Notes: generated from the sequence alone by a model not told the origin. A DNA stretch of 64,000 nucleotides from JACRCT01 sp049841135 (GCA_049841135.1 JASGHK010000001.1:372001-436000), one strand, 5' to 3'; positions 27,980 to 37,345 are shown, numbered from the stretch's first letter. Numbers and translations: made by a program.

Positions 27980-28556
27980 GGCAGCATGGAAACCATCACA
28001 CTCGACTGGGAGCGGGCTCGTGCTCGATTCGTTCCCGGTCACTGCTCAGGGCTGAAGGAGGCCCGCGCGCTCACGCTTCCATGAGAAGGCCGTCGGGAGT
28101 CAAGTACAACCGTCCTATTGCACTCGCGGGTCTGGGGGCGCGCAGCCCCCAGCGGGTATGGGCAGAGCCCATAGATGCCCGCGGTGGTGGTTCGTGGCTG
28201 TCCAGTGGTGGCGCCGCCTTCGGCAGTCTTGAAACGCCGAGTTACGTCGCCCCCTATTTGCCCTACTGCGTTCGTCGTACCTTCCTGCCAGCTCGAGACC
28301 TGCTTCCTTGTTCGTCGTGCTGCTGCATCAGGTGACCGTACCGTCAGGCTTCCATTCGCACTCGTAGTGGGCTGCTTGGCAGCCCGGTGCATGGGGGGAT
28401 CCAATAAAGCTGGACGCTGCCATCTTGCGGTCGTCCTCAACAGCTCAAGCGTGAGCCCGCAGTCGTCCAGACAAGGCGGTTGGTCTGTTCCTGAATTCTT
28501 GCACTGCGAAAAGTTGGCGTGGCCTCGTGCCTTCGGTTGGCGACGAGAACGACCCT
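27980..28556 (-). ncRNA. Candidate bridge-RNA region of the IS
   Basis: About 580 non-coding bases between the transposase stop and the left inverted repeat. IS110-family elements encode a structured bridge RNA in a non-coding end; in the IS1111 group it lies downstream of the transposase, as here. Two tight hairpins stand close together: arms 28132-28138 and 28146-28152 (CTGGGGG/CCCCCAG) and arms 28157-28163 and 28167-28173 (TATGGGC/GCCCATA). The exact RNA ends and its target and donor loops cannot be set by eye. Confidence 0.4.
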
Positions 28557-29699
28557 CTACTGAGCGGTCTTCTTGCCGCCCTTGGTCTTCTGCTTCTTGG
28601 TGCCCTGCATGGTTGTCGGCGCCTTCTTCTTCGGCGTTGGTGTGGTCTTGGGGGACTGCTTCTTCGCGGCGTAGCCGACCGGTTGGTACTTCTCCCCGGT
28701 CACCCATAACCGGTGCATCAGCACGCCCAGCTTTCGCGCCACCGCGACCTGCGCCTTCTTCATCGGCGCAGTGCCTCCCCGGCCCTTCAAGTGGAGACCC
28801 CAGTCCTTCAAGTCGGAGGCCGGACTGCTCTTCCGCAGGATGTACGCCGCGCTGTTGACCAGCAGTCGCCTCACGAACGGGTCGCCGGCCTTGGTGATCG
28901 GCAGCTGCTTGTCGATCTTCCCGGACTTGTCGTTCTTGGGCACCAGCCCGAGGTAGGGGCCTACCAGCCGACTCTCCTTGAACCGCGTCTTGTCCTCGAT
29001 GGTGAGTACGAAGACCAGCCCCGTCAGGTTGCCCACGCCCATCGGCTGCGTGACCAGTTCCACCTCTGGATACTTCTTCGCCAGCTGGTCGATCTTCGCG
29101 TCGTACTCCGCGATCTTCTTGTCGAGGGTCTCCAACACCTCGTAAAGCGGCGCCAGCGCCGGCTCCAATATCGGGGGAAGCGCCGGCAGGGTCTGTGTGA
29201 AGTGCGCAGCGTCGCACTTCCCCAGCCGCTCCCCGAACGACTTGACCATCATGCGTATCTGGCTGACCAACCGCGTCCGAGCTCGAACCAGTCCGTCCCG
29301 AGCCTTTGCGACCGCCAGGTCGGCCTGCGCCTGGTTGCCCCGATGCTCGATGGGAGAGAGCAGCGCCACGTCCGCTCGCCCCAGTCGCGCTAGCAGTGCC
29401 GCATCCCGCTTGTCCGTCTTCTTCGTGCTTTCCGAGATCAGCTTCACCGCTCTCGGGTTGGAAACCGTTGGCCGGTGTCCCAGGTCCTTTAGCAACTGAC
29501 TGACCCACCGCGAATGCGTTCCCACCTCGATAACCACGTGCGCCGGCTTCAGGCCTTTGAAGACCGTCGTCATCGCCTCCCGCGTCGTCTTGACGGGCGG
29601 GACCCGGTGGCCGTCCTTTTCCCCGCCCTTCAGCACGTACAGCTCGCTGGTCGTGTCGCCGAGATCGCATCCGATCGTATCGATGGTAGGTTCCGCCAT
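28557..29699 (-). CDS. IS110-family transposase (DEDD)
   Basis: A 380-residue IS110/IS1111 recombinase that works with a bridge RNA to join target and donor DNA. The RuvC-like DEDD domain shows IGCDLGDTTSELYV (first Asp), HVVIEVGTHSRW (Glu) and KTDKRDAALLARL (Asp pair). The C-terminal Transposase_20 domain shows QPMGVGNLTGLVFVL, SRLVGPYLGLVPKND and LLVNSAAYILRK with the conserved Ser. The C-terminus ends in a Lys/Thr-rich tail. The start at 29699 has a GAGAGGA site. It appears full length and may be active. Confidence 0.92.
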   Translation of the reverse strand: MAEPTIDTIGCDLGDTTSELYVLKGGEKDGHRVPPVKTTREAMTTVFKGLKPAHVVIEVGTHSRWVSQLLKDLGHRPTVSNPRAVKLISESTKKTDKRDAALLARLGRADVALLSPIEHRGNQAQADLAVAKARDGLVRARTRLVSQIRMMVKSFGERLGKCDAAHFTQTLPALPPILEPALAPLYEVLETLDKKIAEYDAKIDQLAKKYPEVELVTQPMGVGNLTGLVFVLTIEDKTRFKESRLVGPYLGLVPKNDKSGKIDKQLPITKAGDPFVRRLLVNSAAYILRKSSPASDLKDWGLHLKGRGGTAPMKKAQVAVARKLGVLMHRLWVTGEKYQPVGYAAKKQSPKTTPTPKKKAPTTMQGTKKQKTKGGKKTAQ

Positions 29700-29808
29700 G
29701 GCCGTCCTCTCCTTGCACCTTGAGTGCGCTATCCAACCGGCAGCTTAGCCGGTCGGGGAGGACGGCCTTCTCATCCCATCTTGCGGCTCGGGGTGCGCGT
29801 GGCCCGCT

Positions 29809-29824
29809 GAAGGTATGTCAGCAC
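29809..29824 (-). repeat. IS inverted repeat, right copy
   Basis: Sixteen bases, perfect inverse of 27964-27979. It lies eight bases from the stop codon of the MTH1187-type gene. Confidence 0.85.
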
Positions 29825-29831
29825 TCAGTGA

Positions 29832-30107
29832 CTACATCGTCGCCTGCTCGAGCTTCTCGGGCTGGTCGAGCCGGTCGTCGACGCGCAGGCTGGCCATCAC
29901 CCGCCCCACCCCGCGGCGCACGCAGGCGTCGTGGGCGGCGCGGAAGGCGCGCAGGAGGTCGTCGAAGGAGCCCTCGACGTTGGTGCCCATTTCGGTGACC
30001 CGGTAGGGAACGCCCGTCTCGCGAATGGCCTCGACCGCGTCCTCGACGTAGGCGCGCATGCTCGTGATGTCCGAGCCGATGGGGGTGACGGAGATCTCGC
30101 CGATCAT
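29832..30107 (-). CDS. MTH1187-family thiamine-binding-like protein
   Basis: A 91-residue member of the MTH1187/YkoF superfamily (DUF77), ferredoxin-like folds that in some cases bind thiamine. Visible signature: MIGEISVTPIG, VPYRVTEMGTNVEG, RVMASLRVDDRLDQPEKLEQ. The start at 30107 has a GGAGGG site. The last residues differ from the usual ending and the IS inverted repeat is only eight bases away, so insertion may have changed the C-terminal few codons. It is the last gene of the zinc-ribbon cluster. Confidence 0.75.
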   Translation of the reverse strand: MIGEISVTPIGSDITSMRAYVEDAVEAIRETGVPYRVTEMGTNVEGSFDDLLRAFRAAHDACVRRGVGRVMASLRVDDRLDQPEKLEQATM

Positions 30108-30175
30108 GGAGCTGCCCTCCCTGCCGGGAAGGTGGCGAAGCGCCCTAAGTCCTGCCACGTCTCGGGCGAGGGTCT

Positions 30176-31551
30176 CTACCCGGCGGCGGTGGCCTTGGCG
30201 AGCGCCTCGTCGACCTGCGAAGCCCAGCCCTGGTTGTGGATGGCGCGGCCGAGGAAGGCGGCGCGGGTCGCCTTGAGCGGCGCCGACAGTCGCAGCGCCA
30301 GCCGGTAGCGGGCGTAAGGCCCGGTGCGGATGACGTCGTCGGCCAGGTAGATGGGCTCGCGCTTGAACCCCAGCGCCACGAGCGCCCGCGAGACGGAGCG
30401 GATGCGGTCGCGGGCGAGGCCCTTGAGCTCCCTCGACGCTCGCCTCGCGGTAGACCTCGGGCGGGGCGATCCGGAACAGGTAGGTCGCCCGGCCGGCGCG
30501 GGTGGCGGCCTCGATGGCCACCGCGTTGCCCGGCCTCTGGCGGTCCTCGGAGTAGATGGAGAAGGCGAACCAGACCACGCGCCTGGCCATCGGATCCTCG
30601 GGCTTGGGCGTCCCCGCCTCCGAGAGCGGCATCTCCGCCGTCTCCTCCTCCTGCGGATCCGTCCTCCCCTCTCCCGCGGGCTCGTCGCCATCCCCGTCGG
30701 TGGAGTCCTGGCGGAAGTTGGTCTCCTTGATACCGACCGCGATCTCGCCCTCCGGGCAGCGCGCGGCCAGGGCGGCGATCGACTCGCGCAGCGCCGGCTC
30801 GCCTACCGCGGCCTTCAGGAGGTCTTCCCAAATCGTCGGGGCGATGGCGTCGAGCGCAGCCTTCGGCGCCGGCACGCCGTCCTGCATCGCTTGAGCGAAG
30901 CGGCGCGCGGAGATCGACGGCAAGGTCGGCACCAGGAACGCGAGCGCCTCCGCGGTGCGCTTGCGCAGGTCGGTCAGCCGCTGCTCCAGAAGGCGCAGGC
31001 AGGGCTGGGTCCTCTTGCCCATCCGCAGCAGCGAGACCTTCCCCGAGAGCGTCGTCAGATTCGATCGAGTACCGGTCCTCGTCGAAGGCCACCGACGAGA
31101 CCTCGCCGAAGGGAATCCCGTACGGCACCGCCGCCTTGGGCAGCACCGCCAGGCTCGTCGCGTAGACCCGGACCTGGACTCCGGCCTCCTCCTGGCCATC
31201 GCGCTCGACGTCGCACGCGAAGGACTCGCCTCCGGAGGGCTCCTCGAGCAGCAGGTTCTTGGCGCGGAAGCTAGCCAGCGCCGCGGCGGTCGCCTCGCGC
31301 ACCTCGTCGAAGCGCCGGCCGAGCATCGAGGCCTCGACCATCTCGCCGGAAGCGAGCTTGAGCGTGAAGACGTACTCGCCGATCTCCAGAGCGTCGACGT
31401 CGGCGAAGTCGACTCGCAGCGGCGGCTGCTGCTTGGGGTGCGCGAGCAGCGCCCCCGCCTGGATCTCGAAGCTCGAGTCGGAGGACTCGAGCTCGCTGCC
31501 GTCCGGACCCAACAGCCGAAGCCGGCCTGGGGCCGGCGAACTGGTGCTCAT
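30176..31551 (-). CDS. Hypothetical protein, two frame breaks
   Basis: The repaired length is 457 residues. No named family. The N-terminal 160 residues are beta-rich with repeats of the form LRVDFADVDALEIGEYVFTL and VPYGIPFGEVSSVAFDE, suggesting PH-like folds. A middle helical part with an acidic linker (STDGDGDEPAGEGRT) follows, then a C-terminal domain (MARRVVWFAFSIYSEDRQR and EPIYLADDVIRTGPYARYRL). Breaks: 31060-31061 (GATC read as GAATC on the coding strand) and 30430-30432 (one extra G before AGCTC). No signal peptide or membrane helix. It lies 57 bases after the zinc-ribbon gene on the same strand. Confidence 0.65.
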
Positions 31552-31607
31552 GTGGGGCTCCCCTTCGCTGGACCGCTCGACAGACCCGGCGCGGAGGCCG
31601 GCTCGAA

Positions 31608-32252
31608 CTAGAGCTTGGGCTTTCGCGGCTCGCCGCACTCCGGGCAGAACTTGACCGTGCTCGGGACCTCGGCGCCGCACTTCCTGCACTTGGCCTTGGC
31701 GCTGATCGGCTGGCCGCACTCGGGGCAGAACTTCGACGTGCCCACCCGCGCGTTGCACGACGGGCAGGTGGCGGCGGCCTCGACCTTCATGTCCACGTCC
31801 TCGACGAGGTTCGTGGCGCGCGCCTTCTGGTGGATCTGCTCCTTGGCCGCCTCGGCCTGGGCCGCCGCGGTCTCCTGCGCGAGGTCCGGGGCGCAGTCTT
31901 CGCAGAGGCTGCGCTTCTCGTTCCAGCAGACCTCGGGGCACACCCACTTGCCACAGCGGGTGCACTGCTTGAACTTCTGCTTGATCTCGTCGACCGCCGC
32001 CTTGAGCGCGTCGTCGTGCGCCTTGCCGCCCACCGCCTGCTGGACCTGGTAGGCGCTGCGCCCGGCCTGGCCGAAGACGCCGCCGAAGATGCTCCCCGCG
32101 GCGTTGAGCAGGCCCGAGGCCATGCCCAGCATCGAGGTCTGGAAGCTGGACATGTACCCGTTGCCGCAGTGGTCGCAGTAGAACTTGAACTGGTAGCCGC
32201 GGTCGGTGGACAAGTCCTCGTAGTTTCGGACGAATTGAATGATCTGCGGCAT
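31608..32252 (-). CDS. Zinc-ribbon protein with Gly-rich helix
   Basis: A 214-residue protein with at least four Cys pairs. An N-terminal ribbon is YCDHCGNGY, then a Gly/Ala-rich helix that could touch a membrane (LGMASGLLNAAGSIFGGVF), then CTRCGKWVCPEVCW with CEDC, and finally two C-terminal ribbons CPSCNARV...FCPECG and CRKCGAEV...FCPECGEP. The start at MPQIIQFVR is favoured over the in-frame ATG 15 codons upstream. Double zinc ribbons of this type often sit in stress or envelope modules. Function unknown. Confidence 0.75.
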   Translation of the reverse strand: MPQIIQFVRNYEDLSTDRGYQFKFYCDHCGNGYMSSFQTSMLGMASGLLNAAGSIFGGVFGQAGRSAYQVQQAVGGKAHDDALKAAVDEIKQKFKQCTRCGKWVCPEVCWNEKRSLCEDCAPDLAQETAAAQAEAAKEQIHQKARATNLVEDVDMKVEAAATCPSCNARVGTSKFCPECGQPISAKAKCRKCGAEVPSTVKFCPECGEPRKPKL

Positions 32253-32351
32253 GGCATCGGCTCCGTGGCTGGGCGACGAAGGGCTCACTCTAGCCAAACC
32301 TTCGGCCGGCTTCCAAGAAACTGACGCGGGTTTGGGCGGCGGCGGCGGCCT

Positions 32352-32675
32352 TCAGTCCAGGCCGGCCTTCGCGCGCAGCTCCTTCAGCCGCCGGTACTCT
32401 TCGTGCTCCTGGGACTTGAGCCGCTGGCCCTTCCAGAAGCCGCCGACGGAGAGGCCCAGGCACACCAGCGCGAGCACGCCGGAGGCCGAGGAGAGGACGA
32501 AGTTCCGGTCGACGCCGAGCTTCACGGCGATGCCTGCCGCGATGGTGCCGACGAACGAGGCGACGAAGGCGACCGCGTAGTGGGTCACCGAGTGGCGAGT
32601 GGCCAGCCGCGTGGAGAGCTGTTCGAGCTCGGCGCGCTCGGTGTCTGAAGTGAGTGTCTGGGATGCGTCCGGCAT
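32352..32675 (-). CDS. Small two-helix membrane protein
   Basis: A 107-residue protein with two predicted transmembrane helices (HYAVAFVASFVGTIAAGIAV and SSASGVLALVCLGLSVGGFW) between charged cytoplasmic ends. No named family. It starts 6 bases after the stop of the upstream zinc-ribbon gene and 100 bases before the next one, so it belongs to the same operon. Confidence 0.7.
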   Translation of the reverse strand: MPDASQTLTSDTERAELEQLSTRLATRHSVTHYAVAFVASFVGTIAAGIAVKLGVDRNFVLSSASGVLALVCLGLSVGGFWKGQRLKSQEHEEYRRLKELRAKAGLD

Positions 32676-32681
32676 GGAGTC

Positions 32682-33249
32682 CTACTCGTCCGACCTTCGC
32701 AGGTAATAGCCACAGGAGTCGCACTTCTGCCCCACCACGGCGTTCTCGCCGCAGGCGGGACAGCGCACGTGGACCGCGGCGGCCTTCTTGTCCGCGGCCT
32801 TGGGCGTGAGCTTCCCGCGGGATGGCGTTCGCGCACTTGTCGCAGAAGACGTTGGTGCGCTTCTGGACCGTGCCGCAGTAACGGCAGGCGATGCTGTCGC
32901 CGAGCACGGTCCGGGTCTTGTCGTCGGCCAGGTGCGTGCGCTCGAGGTCCGCAACCGCTTCCACCACCGGAGCGGCCGCGGCTGCCGCGGCCCCGGCGAG
33001 GGTGGTCGACTCGAGATCCAGCATCTTCTCTTCGGCCACCGCCACGTTCCCGATGCGATGGACCTCCAGCTCCGGCATCAGCGTCACCGGGGGCCCGACG
33101 GCGTTTTTGGAGACGACGGCCGTCTGCTCGAGCTCAGGCAAGGTCGCGACCTGCTCGGCGACCTTGGCCGCAGCCACCAGCTGCTTGCCGCAGACGTCGC
33201 AGGCGTCGCCCTTGTCCTGGGGATGCTCGCACACGGGACAAACGATCAT
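32682..33249 (-). CDS. Zinc-ribbon protein, frame broken once
   Basis: A 188-residue protein when repaired. Three Cys-pair ribbons: CPVCEHPQDKGDACDVCG at the start, CRYCGTVQKRTNVFCDKC in the middle and CPACGENAVVGQKCDSCGYY at the end, with Val/Ala-rich linkers. The break lies at 32812-32813, where GAGCTC reads GAAGCTC on the coding strand; repair gives AIPRELTPKAADKK. It is the first gene of the cluster and lies 45 bases after pcm on the same strand. Confidence 0.72.
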
Positions 33250-33294
33250 GGGTCCGCACTGTAGGGGTACGGCATTGGCAGGTCAAACCACGCT

Positions 33295-33925
33295 TCACGA
33301 GCGCCGCTGGGCCTGCCCGGTCATGGGGACGAAGCGCACTTCGAGGCTGCGCTCCACCTCCCGGCCGCCGTCCCGGCCCCTGCGGACGACGTAGAGGCGC
33401 TGCTCCTCCTGCGGGCCGACCGGCAGCACCAACCGTCCCCCGGGCGCCAGCTGATCCTCGAGCGATTGCGGGAGGTTGGGTGCTGCCGAGGCGCTGACGA
33501 TTCCCTGGAAGGGCGCGGCGTCCGCCCAGCCGTTCCAGCCATCCCCCAGCCGCAAGCGGACGTTGGTCGCACCCAGATCCTCGAGGAGCGCTCTGGCGGC
33601 ATCGTGGAGCGGCGGGAGGATCTCGATGGAGTAGACCTCGGCGCAGAGCCTCGCGAGCAACGCCGTCTGGTAGCCGGAGCCGGTGCCAACGTCCAGCACC
33701 CGCTCCTCCCCTTGGAGCTGCAGCGCCTGGAGCATGAACGCCACGATGAACGGCTGGCTGATCGTCTGGCCCCAGCCGATGGACAGCGGCCGGTCCTCCC
33801 ACGCCGCCTCGCGCAGGGGCGGCGGAACGAAGCGATCGCGCGGCACTTCGGCAACGGCGCGCAGCACGCGCTCGTCGTGGATGCCCTGCGCCCGGAGCGC
33901 GCCGATCAGAATCGATGCAGTCCAT
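33295..33925 (-). CDS. pcm: Protein-L-isoaspartate O-methyltransferase, start disturbed
   Basis: A 209-residue enzyme when repaired. It methylates isoaspartyl residues in aged proteins using S-adenosylmethionine. Hallmarks: RAQGIHDERVLRAVAEVPRDRFV, GWGQTISQPFIVAFML, and the SAM-binding VLDVGTGSGYQTALLA. The ATG at 33925 is out of frame with the rest unless one T is removed at 33910-33911 (ATCGATTCTG to ATCGATCTG), giving MDCIDLIGALRAQGI. No other start lies in the main frame. Stop is TGA at 33295-33297. It is 14 bases from recG on the same strand. Confidence 0.88.
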
Positions 33926-33938
33926 GACGGTCGACCTG

Positions 33939-36638
33939 CTAGCCGATGCGGGCCAGCCCCACCTTCCCCTCCCAGCGCTCGTCGAGCGCCCGCCGCAGCG
34001 CGAGGTGCTCGGGCTTCTCCAGCCGCGGATCCTCGTCCACCAGGCGGCGGGCCTCGTCGCGCGCCAACTGCAGCAGGTCCTGGTCTCTCATCAGGTTGGC
34101 CACGACCAGACCCGGAACACCGGACTGGCGCGTGCCCAGGAGCTCGCCGGGCCCGCGAATCTCCAGGTCCTTCTCGGCGATGACGAAGCCGTCGCTGGTC
34201 TCCGCCATCACGCCCAGCCGCTGGTAGGCCGCCTCGTTCTTCCAGGTGGCGCCGACGAGGAAGCAGAACGAGCGCTCCGCTCCTCGCCCCACCCGCCCGC
34301 GCAGCTGGTGCAGCTGCGAGAGCCCGAAGCGCTCGGCCGACTCGACCACCATCACCGAGGCGTTGGGCACGTCGACGCCCACCTCGACCACCGTGGTGGA
34401 GACGAGGATGTGCAGCCGCCTGTCGCGGAAGGCGTGCATCACGCCGTCCTTCTCCTCCACGCTCATGCGGCCATGGAGCAGCCCCACCGGATGACCGGGG
34501 AAGGCCTCGGCGATTGTCTTGGCGCCCTCGGTCGCGCTCTGCAGGTCGAGCTTTTCGGACTCTTCGACCAGCGGATAGACCACGAAAGCCTGCCGGCCCT
34601 TGGCGAGCTCCTTGGACATCAGCTCGTAGACCCGCTCGCGCAGCCGCTCCGAGAACACCCGCGTCTTCACCGGCTGCCGCCCGGGAGGCATCTGCTTGAT
34701 GACCGAGACGTCCAGGTCGCCATACAGCGTCATCGCCAGCGTGCGGGGGATGGGCGTCGCGGTCATCACCAGCACGTCGGGCCGGACGCCCTTCTGCATC
34801 AGCGCCGCGCGCTGCAGGACGCCGAAGCGGTGCTGCTCGTCGATGACCACCAGGCCCAGCTTCCGGAAGGCGACGTCGCCCTGGAGCAGCGCGTGCGTGC
34901 CGACCACGACCTGCACCCGGCCGGAGGCGATCTCCTCCTTGACCTCGTCCTTGTGCTTCTTGCCGACGCCGGCGGTCAGCAGCCCGACCTGGTAGCCGGC
35001 GGGCTTGAGCCAGGCCTCGAGCGTCCGGAAGTGCTGCTCGGCCAGGATCTCGGTGGGCGCCATGAAGGCCGCCTGGTAGCCGTTCTCCACCGCGACCAGC
35101 GCCGAGACGATGGCCACCGCGGTCTTGCCGCTGCCCACGTCGCCCTGCAGCAGCCGGTTCATCGGCTCCGGGCGCTGCAGGTCGGCCAGGATCTCGCCCA
35201 GCGCCTTCTGCTGGTCGTGCGTCAGCTCGAAGGGCACGCGCACCATGGCCCGCGCGCGGATGGCCGCGTCGAGCTTGAAGGCGATGCCCGGGGCCAGCCG
35301 CACGCCCTTGCGCCGCACCGCCATGCCCAGCTGGATGAAGAAGAGCTCGTCGAAGGCCAGCCGGCGCTGCGCCGGGCTCTGGTGGTTGACGAGCGTTTCC
35401 AGGTCGGTCCCAGACGGGAAGTGGACGCCCTTGACCGCCTCCGCCAGCGGCGGCAGCCCCAGCCGGTCCAGCAGCTCGCGCGGCATCGGGTCGTCGATGG
35501 CGGAGGCGAAGCCCTCGGCGGCCTTCCGCACGATGATCCGGAAGGAGCGCTGCTCGTGGCGCTCGAAGCCCGGGTAGACGGGGATGATCCGGCCGAAGTT
35601 GGCGTCCGGGCCCGCGCTGACGGTCTCGCTGCCGTCGGCCTGTTCCGGGCACAGCTCCATCTCCGGGTGCGCAATCTCGCGGATGCCCTTGAAGGCGCGC
35701 ACCTCTCCGGAGAAGAGGTAGCGCTCGCCGACCTTGTACCGGTGCTTCATCCACGGCTGGTAGTGGTACCAGGTGGCGGCGATGGTCCCGGTGCTGTCGC
35801 CGAGCACGATGCGGAAGAGCCTTCGGTTGCCGGCGGCCGCCTCGCCGACCAGCTTGACCGTGCCGATGGAGACGCCGCGCTCGCCGAGATTGAGCCGCGC
35901 GATCGGCACGGGCTCGCGGCGGTCCTCGTAGGTGCGTGGGAAGAAGAAGAGCGCCTCGCCGACCTTGGTGATGGCGCGCTGGGTCAGCGCCTGGGCGATG
36001 CTTCCGCGAAGCGGCGTGACGGCGGAGAGCGGCGTCGCCAGGGGTCCGCTCGTGGGCGAGATCGTCGGGTAGACCACCTCGGTCTCGGCGACGCGCGGAC
36101 CCAGCTTCAGGTCGACCTCGGGCAGCGTGTCCCTGCGCTTCGAAGGCTCGGCGATGCCCGGCTCCTCGGCGAAGAGCTCGCCGGCTCTCTTGCGTGGCTT
36201 GGGCGGCGGCCGCTTGGGGCTCGCCGGCGCCTTCGCGGCCGGTTTGACCGCGGGCGCGGGCTTGGGCGCCGGGGCAGTAGCGATCGAAGGGGCCTGAAGC
36301 GCCGGCATCGGCGCAGGAGTCAGTCGCGGCGCGTTGAGGTCGACCAGCCGGCGCAGTGACTCCGGCAGCGCGATGTAGTCGCCGAGCACGGTGCAGATGC
36401 GCGCGACCGACCGGCGTCGATGCGCCGCGTCCCCGGCGTCGAACCCGTCCACCGCCTTGCCCAGCTCGACGACGAAGTCCGCGTTGGCGCCCTCGCTGCC
36501 TGCCCGAGTCGCCACCGACTGAACCAGCCGCTCGAACCCCTTGAGCGTGCAGACGTGGGCGAAGCCGTCCCGGGCCCCGTACGAGAGCGCCGGGACCAGG
36601 GACTGAAGCACGCTCTGCAACGGCGAGATCAGTGCCAT
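33939..36638 (-). CDS. recG: ATP-dependent DNA helicase RecG with N-terminal extension
   Basis: RecG remodels stalled replication forks and branch-migrates Holliday junctions. The product has 899 residues against a usual 690. The first 200 are extra: an N-terminal helical part and a Pro/Ala/Lys-rich linker (about residues 105-165). The canonical protein starts near TPLSAVTPLRGSIAQALTQ, with the OB-fold wedge (FFFPRTYEDRR), Walker A (LQGDVGSGKT), Walker B (VVIDEQHRFG), motif III (TATPIPRTLA), VVEVGVDVPNAS and HQLRGRVGRG. A hairpin lies directly upstream of the start codon. Confidence 0.95.
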   Translation of the reverse strand: MALISPLQSVLQSLVPALSYGARDGFAHVCTLKGFERLVQSVATRAGSEGANADFVVELGKAVDGFDAGDAAHRRRSVARICTVLGDYIALPESLRRLVDLNAPRLTPAPMPALQAPSIATAPAPKPAPAVKPAAKAPASPKRPPPKPRKRAGELFAEEPGIAEPSKRRDTLPEVDLKLGPRVAETEVVYPTISPTSGPLATPLSAVTPLRGSIAQALTQRAITKVGEALFFFPRTYEDRREPVPIARLNLGERGVSIGTVKLVGEAAAGNRRLFRIVLGDSTGTIAATWYHYQPWMKHRYKVGERYLFSGEVRAFKGIREIAHPEMELCPEQADGSETVSAGPDANFGRIIPVYPGFERHEQRSFRIIVRKAAEGFASAIDDPMPRELLDRLGLPPLAEAVKGVHFPSGTDLETLVNHQSPAQRRLAFDELFFIQLGMAVRRKGVRLAPGIAFKLDAAIRARAMVRVPFELTHDQQKALGEILADLQRPEPMNRLLQGDVGSGKTAVAIVSALVAVENGYQAAFMAPTEILAEQHFRTLEAWLKPAGYQVGLLTAGVGKKHKDEVKEEIASGRVQVVVGTHALLQGDVAFRKLGLVVIDEQHRFGVLQRAALMQKGVRPDVLVMTATPIPRTLAMTLYGDLDVSVIKQMPPGRQPVKTRVFSERLRERVYELMSKELAKGRQAFVVYPLVEESEKLDLQSATEGAKTIAEAFPGHPVGLLHGRMSVEEKDGVMHAFRDRRLHILVSTTVVEVGVDVPNASVMVVESAERFGLSQLHQLRGRVGRGAERSFCFLVGATWKNEAAYQRLGVMAETSDGFVIAEKDLEIRGPGELLGTRQSGVPGLVVANLMRDQDLLQLARDEARRLVDEDPRLEKPEHLALRRALDERWEGKVGLARIG

Positions 36639-36640
36639 GT

Positions 36641-36671
36641 GCTTGAGAATCCTAGGCTTCTAGGAATCAAG
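36641..36671 (-). promoter_or_regulatory. Hairpin just before the recG start
   Basis: Arms GCTTGA...TCCTA and TAGGA...TCAAGC with a six-base loop, ending two bases from the recG ATG. There is no T-run, so it is not a terminator; it could cover the start region of the mRNA. Confidence 0.35.
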
Positions 36672-36842
36672 CTACCATGCGGGCCCGACGCTCCCCGTCT
36701 CCGCCGATGGGTCTGGCCCTGAACCGCGACGCTCGGCCGAAGCGGACGAGAAGCTCCCGGATGCACGCACGCGCCCCCGTCCCAGGCAGTCGCCTGGCGC
36801 TGGTCGTGGGTGGTGAGCTGGTGTTCGTCGGCTGAACCGGCG

Positions 36843-37331
36843 CTACGCCTCGATCTCCTCGAAGCGCACGTCCGAGATCTCGTACTCGCGCAGGCCACCC
36901 GGCGCCTGCACCTTGACCGCGTCGCCGATCTCGCGGCCGATCATGGCGCGGGCGATGGGGGACGTGACGGAGAGCAGGCCCTTCTTGATGTCGGCCTCGT
37001 ACTCCCCAACGATGCGGTAGACGACCTTGTTGCCGCTCTCGCTCTCCTCGAGCTCGACGGTGGCGCCGAAGACGACCTTGTCGCCTGAGAGCTTGCTGAC
37101 GTCGATGACCTCGGCCCGCGCGAGCACGTCCTCGGTCCGGCGGATCTCGGCCTCGATCTGCCCCTGGCGCTCCTTGGCGGCGTGGTACTCGGCGTTCTCC
37201 GAGAGATTGCCGTGGGCGCGCGCCTCTTCGATGGCGATCACGATGGCCGGCTTGTCGACCGACTTGAGGCGCTTGAGGGTTTCCTTGAGGCGGGTGAGCC
37301 CCGTTTTCGTCATCGGTACGCGGTCGGACAT
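36843..37331 (-). CDS. greA: Transcription elongation factor GreA
   Basis: A 162-residue GreA that rescues backtracked RNA polymerase by stimulating transcript cleavage. The N-terminal coiled coil shows the tip residues and HGNLSENAEYHAAKERQ, and the C-terminal domain shows SPIARAMIGREIGDAVKV and GGLREYEI. Length is the norm. A GGAG site lies between a terminator-like hairpin and the ATG. The leader arrangement resembles the greA leader of enterobacteria (see the terminator and promoter entries). Confidence 0.96.
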   Translation of the reverse strand: MSDRVPMTKTGLTRLKETLKRLKSVDKPAIVIAIEEARAHGNLSENAEYHAAKERQGQIEAEIRRTEDVLARAEVIDVSKLSGDKVVFGATVELEESESGNKVVYRIVGEYEADIKKGLLSVTSPIARAMIGREIGDAVKVQAPGGLREYEISDVRFEEIEA

Positions 37332-37345
37332 CTTCGAGCTCCAGG

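Larger units (their letters stand above)
27964..29824 (-). mobile_element. IS110-family element, IS1111-like
   Basis: A DEDD-type transposase gene lies between two perfect 16-bp inverted repeats, GTGCTGACATACCTTC (27964-27979) and its reverse complement (29809-29824). Subterminal inverted repeats are a mark of the IS1111 group. The true ends probably lie a few bases outside the repeats. The non-coding part upstream of the transposase is about 110 bases and downstream about 580 bases. No target duplication is seen, as expected for this family. It lies between the TPR gene and the zinc-ribbon cluster without obviously breaking a gene. Confidence 0.85.

Noticed and set aside
28039..29736. Alternative minus-strand frame over the transposase and its non-coding end
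   Set aside because: It is a shadow of the transposase with Arg/Gly/Ala-rich composition and lacks the DEDD motifs.
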